Positions 30,770 through 36,834 of a stretch of 36,834 nucleotides of DNA are shown here, in pieces. The stretch is from Dehalococcoidia bacterium (lineage in GTDB: Bacteria; Chloroflexota; Dehalococcoidia; GIF9; AB-539-J10). The notes beneath the pieces were generated by a model. The model made no database searches. It saw only the letters and a list, made by a program, of their open reading frames with translations, and was not told the DNA's origin. The stretch covers positions 1 through 36,834 of the forward strand of contig JAUWGZ010000003.1 of the NCBI GenBank assembly GCA_030606165.1, given 5' to 3'. The translations under genes were made by a program, and so were the position numbers. Within the stretch, counting starts at the first letter, position 1. The number at the start of each line of letters is the position of its first letter.

Positions 30770-31609
30770 ATGTTTCGGATTATTTCTAGAGAGACTTTAG
30801 GGACGAAAATTCATCTGTTCAAAATCGAAGCACCGGCAATTGCTAGAAAAGCGCTGGCGGGGCAGTTTGTTGTCATCAGGATTGATGAAAGGGGCGAGCG
30901 TATTCCTCTGACGCTTGCTGACTGGAATGGGAAGGAAGGCAGTGTTACCCTGGTGTTTCTGGAAGCGGGAGCGACAACCTTTAGGCTGGCGTTGCTGAAA
31001 GCCGGTGACTTCATTGCTGACTTTGTTGGTCCCCTTGGTGTACCATCGCATATTGACAAATTTGGTACTGTAGCCTGTGTGGCGGGAGGGGTTGGTGCTG
31101 CGTCAATAACGCCTATTGCCAAGGCACTGAAGGAGAAGGGAAACAAGATTATCTCCATTTTGGGGGCACGGAGCAAGGACTTGCTCTTTTGGGAAGATAA
31201 ACTACGCAGTGTCAGCCAGCGACTAATAGTTACTACTGATGATGGCACGTATGGTCGCAAAGGGGTAGTAACTGAGCCACTGAAGGAGCTGCTTGAGAGT
31301 GAGGAGAAGGTTGACCGAGTCATTGCCATTGGCCCGAGCATCATGATGAAGTTCTGTGCCCAGACCACCCTGCCTTTCGGGGTGAAGACTATTGTTAGCC
31401 TGAATCCAATAATGGTTGATGGCACCGGGATGTGTGGCTGCTGCCGGGTATCCGTTGGTGGCGTAACCAAGTTTGCCTGCGTGGACGGGCCTGATTTTGA
31501 CGGGCATCAGGTAGACTGGGACTTGCTCTCAGCCCGACTGCGTATTTATCTTGATGAAGAAAAACGCTCTTTTGAGCAGTGGCAGGCTCGGATGGGCAAG
31601 CGTTCTTGA
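30770..31609 (+). CDS. nfnA: NfnA-like ferredoxin:NADP reductase alpha subunit
   Basis: 279 residues from the ATG at 30770, which has GGAG at good spacing; another in-frame ATG at 30746 directly follows the HdrA stop. It has the FAD-binding GQFVVIRIDERGERIPLT, the NAD-binding VAGGVGAASITPIAKAL and the C-terminal [2Fe-2S] motif in GTGMCGCCRVSVGG with CVDGPDFDGH. NfnA pairs with NfnB to couple NADH and ferredoxin to NADPH. nfnB follows 21 bases on. Since the HdrA at 19645 carries an NfnB-like insert, NfnA could also bind there; that is inference. Confidence 0.93.
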   Translation: MFRIISRETLGTKIHLFKIEAPAIARKALAGQFVVIRIDERGERIPLTLADWNGKEGSVTLVFLEAGATTFRLALLKAGDFIADFVGPLGVPSHIDKFGTVACVAGGVGAASITPIAKALKEKGNKIISILGARSKDLLFWEDKLRSVSQRLIVTTDDGTYGRKGVVTEPLKELLESEEKVDRVIAIGPSIMMKFCAQTTLPFGVKTIVSLNPIMVDGTGMCGCCRVSVGGVTKFACVDGPDFDGHQVDWDLLSARLRIYLDEEKRSFEQWQARMGKRS

Positions 31610-31630
31610 ATGGAGGCCTAAGCAACATAC

Positions 31631-33028
31631 ATGGCTAAGCTGAATCTCAACAGAGAGCCAATGACAAAGCAGGACCCCAAGACGCGGGGTAAAAACTTTA
31701 ACGAGGTTGCCTTGGGTTACAGCGCCGAGCAGGCTAAAGCCGAGGCAAGCCGTTGTATCCAGTGTCCCAAGCATTCCTGTACCGATGGCTGCCCGGTGGA
31801 GATAGATATCCCCGGTTTTATCAAGGCTGTCCTTGATGATAATATGCCCGAAGCGGTAAGGATACTCAAGGATAAGAACAGCCTGCCCGGCATCTGCGGG
31901 CGGGTCTGCCCGCAAGAGACACAGTGTGAACAAGCATGCTCGCTAGCTAAGAAAGGAGCGCCTATTGCCATCGGACGCTTGGAGCGTTACGTGGCTGACT
32001 GGGAGCGGACTAATATAGGGGCGCTGAACCCCAAGGCCGAGCCGCCCAGACCAACTGGTAAACAGGTGGCGGTGGTCGGCTCCGGACCAGCCGGACTGGT
32101 TGCCGCTGCCGATTTAGCCAAGCTCGGCCATAGCGTTACTCTTCTTGAGGCATTGCATGTAGCTGGCGGGGTGCTGATGTATGGCATCCCCGAGTTCAGG
32201 CTACCCAAAGAAATTGTGCAGGCTGAGGTTGCCTACGTCGCTTCCCTGGGGGTGAAGATTGAGCTGGATTCGGTAGTGGGGAAGGTGGTGACGCTGGATG
32301 AATTGCTGGAGAGCGGCTACCATGCTATTTTCTTGGGTACTGGTGCCGGAGCACCCATGTTTATGGACATTCCCGGCGAGAACTTAAATGGCATCTATTC
32401 AGCGAATGAGTTCCTGACCCGGGTTAATCTGATGAAGGCGTACCAGTTTCCTGAATATGATACGCCGGTGTTTGTGGGCAGAAGGGTGGCAGTGATTGGT
32501 GGTGGTAATGTGGCTATGGACTCAGCCCGGTGTGCTCTCCGACTTGGTACTGACGAGGTTTACATTATCTACCGTCGCTCAGAGGTAGAGATGCCTGCCC
32601 GCCGTGAGGAAGTTGAGAATGCCAAGGAGGAAGGAATCCAGTTCAAGCTGCTGACCAACCCAAAGAGGTATATCGGCAGTGAGTCGAACTGGGTAGTTGG
32701 TATAGAGTGTTACGAGATGGGGCTGGGTGAGCCTGATGAGAGCGGTCGGCGGCGCCCCATTGCCAAAGAGGGAAGTGAGTTTATCCTGGATGTGGATATG
32801 GTGGTAGCTGCCTTGGGCACCCGTCCCAATCCCCTTATTGCTCAAACTACTTCCGATTTGAAGACAACCAAGTGGGGTACGGTAGTGGCTGATGATACTA
32901 CCGGCAAGACGATGAAGGACAGAGTCTGGGCTGGTGGGGATATAGTTACCGGCGCCGCTACGGTAATAAGCGCTATGGGCGCTGCCCGCCGCGCAGCAAG
33001 GGATATAGATGAGTATTTGAGGGGGTAG
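31631..33028 (+). CDS. nfnB: NfnB/GltD-type NADPH-dependent flavoprotein
   Basis: 465 residues. The N-terminus has the cysteines of two [4Fe-4S] sites (CIQCPKHSCTDGCPVEI, GRVCPQETQCEQAC). FAD motif GSGPAGLVAAADL, the GVLMYGIPEFRLPKEI segment, NADP motif GGGNVAMDSARCALRLG and C-terminal AGGDIVTGAATVISAMG follow. It is the bifurcating flavin subunit of NfnAB, or a glutamate synthase small subunit; the adjacent nfnA favours Nfn. It is a paralogue of the insert in the HdrA at 19645 and shares nearly the same YRRSEVEMPARREEVE and LGEPDESGRRRP blocks. Its third-codon positions appear richer in G/C than those of the upstream hdr genes. Confidence 0.94.
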   Translation: MAKLNLNREPMTKQDPKTRGKNFNEVALGYSAEQAKAEASRCIQCPKHSCTDGCPVEIDIPGFIKAVLDDNMPEAVRILKDKNSLPGICGRVCPQETQCEQACSLAKKGAPIAIGRLERYVADWERTNIGALNPKAEPPRPTGKQVAVVGSGPAGLVAAADLAKLGHSVTLLEALHVAGGVLMYGIPEFRLPKEIVQAEVAYVASLGVKIELDSVVGKVVTLDELLESGYHAIFLGTGAGAPMFMDIPGENLNGIYSANEFLTRVNLMKAYQFPEYDTPVFVGRRVAVIGGGNVAMDSARCALRLGTDEVYIIYRRSEVEMPARREEVENAKEEGIQFKLLTNPKRYIGSESNWVVGIECYEMGLGEPDESGRRRPIAKEGSEFILDVDMVVAALGTRPNPLIAQTTSDLKTTKWGTVVADDTTGKTMKDRVWAGGDIVTGAATVISAMGAARRAARDIDEYLRG

Positions 33029-33051
33029 TGTCGAATAGTTTAGCGTATAGA

Positions 33052-33081
33052 TTATTTAGTCACCTGCAAAATTAGTATAAT
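33052..33081 (+). promoter_or_regulatory. Possible promoter of the mvhD-mvhG-mvhA unit
   Basis: A perfect TATAAT (33076-33081) lies in the 132-bp gap after nfnB, with only a weak TTATTT 18 bases upstream. A start near 33088 would give a 70-base leader with AGGAGG before the mvhD ATG. This suggests that the hydrogenase genes can also be transcribed separately. Confidence 0.35.
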
Positions 33082-33160
33082 GGTATTAGTTATCCGTGCT
33101 ATTGAGCTGGCAAGTAAGGGTGGATTGGCACTACTCTTTTTGTTTAATTTAGGAGGATAG

Positions 33161-33604
33161 ATGGACAACTTTGAACCAAAAATAGTAGCTTTTTGCTGTA
33201 ACTGGTGCTCTTATGCCGGTGCTGACCTGGCTGGCACTTCTAGAATGCAATACCCCCCTGCTATCAGGATAATCAGGGTGATGTGCAGCGGCAGAGTAAG
33301 CCCTTTTTTGGTCCTTAAGGCCCTTAGCGTTGGTGCTGATGGCGTGTTAGTTCTTGGTTGCCATCCCGGTGATTGCCACTATATTGAAGGGAATTACAAG
33401 ACAATGCGCCGCATCCCGTTACTTAAGAAGGTGTTGAAGCAGTTTGGGATAGAGGAAGAAAGAGTTCGGCTGGAGTGGGTTTCTGCATCTGAAGGAGCAA
33501 AATTTGCGGAGGTAGCTAATAGTTTTACGCAATCCATAAAAAACTTGGGGCCAAGTACATTGGACAATTTAAAGCAGAGTTCTAAGGGGGCAAAGCATGG
33601 CTAA
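33161..33604 (+). CDS. mvhD: MvhD-like [2Fe-2S] electron-transfer subunit (copy 2)
   Basis: 147 residues from an ATG with AGGAGG. Motifs match those of copy 1: [40 protein letters not shown] and [16 protein letters not shown]. Its role is to pass electrons from the hydrogenase to an HdrA. The mvhG ATG overlaps its stop by eight bases. Copy 1 sits within the hdr genes, so the two copies may serve different donors (formate dehydrogenase and hydrogenase). Confidence 0.94.
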   Translation: MDNFEPKIVAFCCNWCSYAGADLAGTSRMQYPPAIRIIRVMCSGRVSPFLVLKALSVGADGVLVLGCHPGDCHYIEGNYKTMRRIPLLKKVLKQFGIEEERVRLEWVSASEGAKFAEVANSFTQSIKNLGPSTLDNLKQSSKGAKHG

Positions 33605-34556
33605 ACTTAAGATAGCTCTTTACTGGGCGGCTAGTTGTGGTGGTTGTGACATCGCCACCCTAGCAATAGGCGAAAAGATTTTGAAGCTAGCTGAGGCCGC
33701 CGACATCGTGTTCTGGCCGATAGGCCTGGATTTCAAGTATGCTGATGTAGAGAAGATGCCAGATAAAAGTATTGATGCCTGTCTATTTAATGGTGCTATT
33801 CGGACTTCGGAGAATGAGCATGTTGCCAAGCTCTTACGAGCCAAATCTAAAATAATGATCGCTTATGGCTCTTGTTCCTATGAAGGCTGTATCCCCGGGC
33901 TGTCTAACTTCTACAATCGGCAGATGACATTCGAGCACGTCTACATAGAAACCCCAACGACTGATAATCCTGGGAAAATTTTCCCTCAGACGAAAGTTAA
34001 GGTGCCCGAGGGTGAGCTTGAGCTCCCTGAGTTCTATGATACGGTTAAGACTCTGGCCCAAACCGTGGATGTCGATTATTTCGTCCCCGGTTGTCCCCCG
34101 GAAGAAAAGACTACCTGGCTTGCCCTTGAAGCTTTGATTACAGGCAAGTTACCACCGAAAGGGACTGTCATAAGTCACGCGGTAAAGGCTGTTTGTGATG
34201 AGTGTCCTCGTAAGAAAGGGGAAAAGAAAATCAAAAAATTCTATAGACCTTACGAAATAGTCCCTGACCCGGAAATATGTCTACTGGAGCAGGGATTGTT
34301 GTGCTACGGCATAGCTACTCGGGGCGGCTGTGGTGCTCTCTGCCCTCAAGCCAATATGCCTTGCACCGGCTGTTATGGACCAGTGGAAGGAGTAATTGAC
34401 CAGGGGGCTCATTTTTTGAGTGCTCTTTCGTCTATCATTGACTCCAACGACCCTGAGGAAATCCAAAAAATAATTGATGATATTCCTGACCCGGCAGGCA
34501 CTTTTTATCGCTACAGTCTGCCAGATTCATTACTCAGGAGGGCGAGGATAAAATGA
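33597..34556 (+). CDS. mvhG: [NiFe] hydrogenase small subunit (group 3c, MvhG)
   Basis: 319 residues with no Tat signal, as in cytosolic group 3 enzymes. The proximal-cluster cysteines are in [22 protein letters not shown] and [11 protein letters not shown] second part has [26 protein letters not shown] for further clusters. It passes electrons from the NiFe site to MvhD. It overlaps mvhD at its start and mvhA at its end (ATGA), so the three are co-translated. Confidence 0.95.
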   Translation: MAKLKIALYWAASCGGCDIATLAIGEKILKLAEAADIVFWPIGLDFKYADVEKMPDKSIDACLFNGAIRTSENEHVAKLLRAKSKIMIAYGSCSYEGCIPGLSNFYNRQMTFEHVYIETPTTDNPGKIFPQTKVKVPEGELELPEFYDTVKTLAQTVDVDYFVPGCPPEEKTTWLALEALITGKLPPKGTVISHAVKAVCDECPRKKGEKKIKKFYRPYEIVPDPEICLLEQGLLCYGIATRGGCGALCPQANMPCTGCYGPVEGVIDQGAHFLSALSSIIDSNDPEEIQKIIDDIPDPAGTFYRYSLPDSLLRRARIK

Positions 34557-36022
34557 AAAAAATAATGATAGACCCCATCACCCGACTTGAAGGGCACGGT
34601 AAAATTGCCATCTTCCTCAATGACGATGGCGGGGTAGCCAATGTTTATTTCCAGGTTCCCGAGCTCAGAGGCTTCGAGAAATTTTCCGAGGGCCGCCCGG
34701 CTGAGGATATGCCCCAGATAACTCAGCGTATCTGCGGCGTCTGCCCTGAAGCCCACCATATGGCATCAACCAAAGCCTTAGACGCCCTGTTCCATGTCGA
34801 ACCAACCAGCACAGCCAAAAAGCTGCGTGAGCTTCTTTATAGCGCGTTCTATGTGACTGACCATACTACCCACTTTTATATCCTTGCTGCCCCCGATTTC
34901 GTTATGGGACCGGATGCTCCTCCTGCTGAGCGCAATATACTTGGAGTAATCGCCAAGGTAGGATTGGAGCTGGGAGGCGCTGTAATCAGGACACGCCATG
35001 AAAATCACTGGGTTATCCAGACAATTGGTGGCCGTCCAATACACCCCTGCTTCGGATTGCCCGGCGGTGTAAGCAAGGCCATAAATGAAGAGGAAAGGGC
35101 AAAGATAGAAGAAATAGCCAAATCGTCGGTGGAGTTCGGCAAATTATCGCTCAAAGTCTTTGATGACGTGGTTCTCAAGAACAAAGAGTATTTGGACATG
35201 GTCCTGAGCGATACTTTTACCCACCGGACTTATTCTATGGGGTTGGTTGATGAAAATAATAAGGTCAATTTCTACGATGGCAAAGTTCGTGTGGTTGACC
35301 CTGAGGGCAAAGAGTTCTGTAAGTATGCCCCTCGGGACTATCTGGAGCATGTGGCGGAACATGTCGAGCCCTGGACATATCTCAAGTTCCCTTATCTTAA
35401 GAATGTCGGCTGGAAAGGTTTTGTTGACGGCAAAGATAGTGGAGTTTATCGATGCACACCTCAATCACGGCTAAATGCTGCCGATGGTATGGCAACTCCT
35501 CTAGCTCAGGAAGAATATGAAAAGATGTATTCCACTCTTGGTGGCAAGCCAGCCCACTATACTCTGGCAACCCACTGGGCACGCCTGATTGAACTTCTTT
35601 ACGCCGCTGAAAGAATGGTGGAGCTTGTTCGAGATCCGGAGATAACCAGCCCGGATATTCGTACCATTCCTACGGCAACGCCTGACGAAGGGATAGGTAT
35701 TGTTGAAGCCCCGCGAGGTACACTTACCCATCATTACATAACTGACGAAAGAGGGATTATAAAGAAGTGCAACTTGATTGTCGGCACTACCAATAACCAC
35801 GCGGCTATCTCCATGTCTATCAAAAAGGCAGCCGTAGACCTGATAAAACCTGGTAAAGAGATAACTGAAGGTTTGCTCAACCGCATCGAGATGGCATGGC
35901 GTCCCTACGATCTCTGTCTTGCCTGTGCCACTCACTCTCTCCCTGGGCAAGCGCCTCTGGAAGTGACCATCTATGACGCCCAGGGCAACGAGCTTAAGAA
36001 ACTGAGCCAGGGCATCTCATAA
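34553..36022 (+). CDS. mvhA: [NiFe] hydrogenase large subunit (group 3c, MvhA)
   Basis: 489 residues. The N-terminal motif PITRLEGHGK and nickel ligands RICGVCPEAHH are present, and the C-terminal ligands lie in YDLCLACATH. The usual DPC reads DLC here; both Cys and the final His are kept. The last 28 residues after that His would be removed by the maturation protease encoded next door. It splits H2 or makes it in the cytosol. The unit mvhD-mvhG-mvhA matches the Mvh part of the Mvh-Hdr complex of methanogens. No hyp genes are in the window. Confidence 0.95.
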   Translation: MKKIMIDPITRLEGHGKIAIFLNDDGGVANVYFQVPELRGFEKFSEGRPAEDMPQITQRICGVCPEAHHMASTKALDALFHVEPTSTAKKLRELLYSAFYVTDHTTHFYILAAPDFVMGPDAPPAERNILGVIAKVGLELGGAVIRTRHENHWVIQTIGGRPIHPCFGLPGGVSKAINEEERAKIEEIAKSSVEFGKLSLKVFDDVVLKNKEYLDMVLSDTFTHRTYSMGLVDENNKVNFYDGKVRVVDPEGKEFCKYAPRDYLEHVAEHVEPWTYLKFPYLKNVGWKGFVDGKDSGVYRCTPQSRLNAADGMATPLAQEEYEKMYSTLGGKPAHYTLATHWARLIELLYAAERMVELVRDPEITSPDIRTIPTATPDEGIGIVEAPRGTLTHHYITDERGIIKKCNLIVGTTNNHAAISMSIKKAAVDLIKPGKEITEGLLNRIEMAWRPYDLCLACATHSLPGQAPLEVTIYDAQGNELKKLSQGIS

Positions 36023-36041
36023 CAAGTTTTCACGAATCGAA

Positions 36042-36497
36042 ATGAAAACCCTGGTTTTAGGGACGGGAAATCCTATTTTATCTGATGACGGAGTGGGGAT
36101 TAAGGTGGCGCAAGAGGTGGGGGAGAAGCTCAACGACCCCCAAATAACTGTGGCTGAAACAAGTGAAGCTGGCCTTCGTCTCTTAGATTCTATCGTGGGC
36201 TATGATAAAGTTATTATCATTGATGCCATCCAAACCAAAAAAGGAAAGGCAGGTCAAATATATCGTATGAAGCCTGAAGATTTTTCCTACGCCAAACATC
36301 TTTCCTCACCTCATCAAATAAACTTGGTTACTGCTCTAGAATTGGGGAAGATGCTTAACTTAATGATGCCCCAAAAGATCACGATATTCACTGTAGAAGC
36401 CAAAGATATTACTAACTTCAGCGAGAAATGCACGCCTGAGGTGGAGCAGGCAATTCCCGAAGCGGTTAAGATGGTGCTGGAAGAGTTAGTCGGCTAG
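36042..36497 (+). CDS. Hydrogenase maturation protease (HycI/HyaD family)
   Basis: 151 residues. The family start [20 protein letters not shown] carries the first nickel-sensing acidic residue, and [11 protein letters not shown] and [12 protein letters not shown] carry the second acidic residue and the His. It clips the C-terminal tail of the large subunit after NiFe assembly. It lies 19 bases after mvhA and would act on it. No ribosome site is strong. Its 3' end overlaps moaC on the opposite strand by 12 bases. Confidence 0.93.
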   Translation: MKTLVLGTGNPILSDDGVGIKVAQEVGEKLNDPQITVAETSEAGLRLLDSIVGYDKVIIIDAIQTKKGKAGQIYRMKPEDFSYAKHLSSPHQINLVTALELGKMLNLMMPQKITIFTVEAKDITNFSEKCTPEVEQAIPEAVKMVLEELVG

Positions 36498-36834
36498 GTA
36501 AAGCCCGCTTTTGCCTCCGCTCTTCCTTACTAAGCGAATCTCTCCAATGGTCATGTTTTTGTCCACTGCTTTGCACATGTCATAAATAGTCAAAGCACTT
36601 ACAGATACCGCTACCAGCGCCTCCATTTCGAATCCTGTTTTCCCAACTCCCTTGGCGCTGGCAGTAACCTCAACAAAATTACCATTTTCGAGGAGCTTAA
36701 ATTCAACTGCAATGTGGGTGAGCTGGAGAGGGTGACACAGAGGTATGAGACGGTGAGTTTCTTTCGCGGCCATGATTCCGGCTGTTTTTGCTACGGCCAA
36801 GACATCTCCTTTTGCTAGTTCCCCTTTACGGATA
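36486..36834 (-). CDS. moaC: Cyclic pyranopterin monophosphate synthase MoaC (5' part outside the window)
   Basis: The frame is open to the right edge; about 116 residues are visible, including [57 protein letters not shown] and DMCKAVDK. MoaC makes the pterin precursor of molybdopterin together with MoaA. FdhA encoded nearby needs this cofactor. The gene is convergent with the hydrogenase protease gene, overlaps it by 12 bases, and no terminator lies between them. Confidence 0.94.
   Translation of the reverse strand, partial: IRKGELAKGDVLAVAKTAGIMAAKETHRLIPLCHPLQLTHIAVEFKLLENGNFVEVTASAKGVGKTGFEMEALVAVSVSALTIYDMCKAVDKNMTIGEIRLVRKSGGKSGLYLAD

Noticed and set aside
30811-31470. 219-residue frame antisense to nfnA
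   Set aside because: It lies wholly opposite a clear NfnA gene and has no recognisable motif. Long antisense frames arise from the codon bias of the real gene.
33125-33142. Possible sigma-54 promoter before the second mvhD (TTGGCAC)
   Set aside because: The -24 half is perfect, but the -12 position reads TTTT, not TTGC, so GG-N10-GC fails. A TATAAT nearby is a better candidate.

Overview
The window looks like a chromosomal piece of a strictly anaerobic bacterium, probably Chloroflexota of the Dehalococcoidia type. This placement is an inference from protein style, the housekeeping gene orders (yceD-rpmF-fabD-nusB and rplI-dnaB-primosome) and the dense cytosolic Hdr/Mvh/Nfn/Fdh redox set. No 16S rRNA or phylogenetic marker was tested. 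There is no phage, transposase or CRISPR array.

Layout. Positions 1-2570 (+) hold the end of an unidentified gene, a small DUF4177-like gene and an acyl-CoA dehydrogenase-like gene that sits between two copies of a 45-bp repeat. Positions 2570-4406 (-) hold two small membrane protein genes and a tRNA cluster (Val-CAC, Leu-CAG, Arg-GCG, Val-TAC) with another small membrane protein gene inside it. Positions 4791-10958 (-) hold M20 amidohydrolase, trxB, rplI, dnaB, a DnaD-like primosome gene and a DnaC/IstB-like loader with two tandem AAA+ domains. Short dispersed repeats or palindromes have entered the coding parts of three of these genes. Positions 11097-13099 (+) are yceD-rpmF-fabD-nusB behind a clear sigma-70 promoter.

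From 13222 to 18108 (+) lies a regulatory island. It contains a short, divergent sigma-54 (RpoN-like) factor, a membrane histidine kinase and an NtrC-family sigma-54 activator, translationally overlapped. Next come a strong terminator, a near-consensus -24/-12 promoter, and a receiver-TPR protein ending in two copies of a four-cysteine module (C-x12-C-x5-C-x2-C) with no DNA-binding domain. The sigma factor, its activator and a matching promoter therefore occur within 4 kb.

From 18480 to 36497 (+) lies a cytosolic electron-transfer cluster of 13 genes: HdrD-like; a 1121-aa HdrA with a complete NfnB/GltD-type flavoprotein inserted; MvhD; a fused HdrC-HdrB (HdrD-like); a split HdrA whose halves are each fused to part of an FdhB/FrhB-like chain and flank a Cys-type formate dehydrogenase catalytic subunit; a second, shorter HdrA; NfnA; NfnB; a second MvhD; MvhG; MvhA; and the hydrogenase maturation protease. 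moaC (molybdopterin synthesis, useful for the formate dehydrogenase) runs in from the right edge on the other strand.

Taken together, H2 (MvhAG) and formate (FdhA) could feed electrons through MvhD to flavin-bifurcating HdrA modules. These would couple ferredoxin, NAD(P)H (Nfn) and an unknown disulfide or other acceptor at the HdrD-type subunits. The cluster has a sigma-70-type promoter followed by a terminator-like hairpin before its first gene. The adjacent sigma-54/NtrC/Cys-module regulators are the best candidates for its redox control. Assignments to families are strong; the substrate of the HdrD subunits and the wiring of the complexes are inference.
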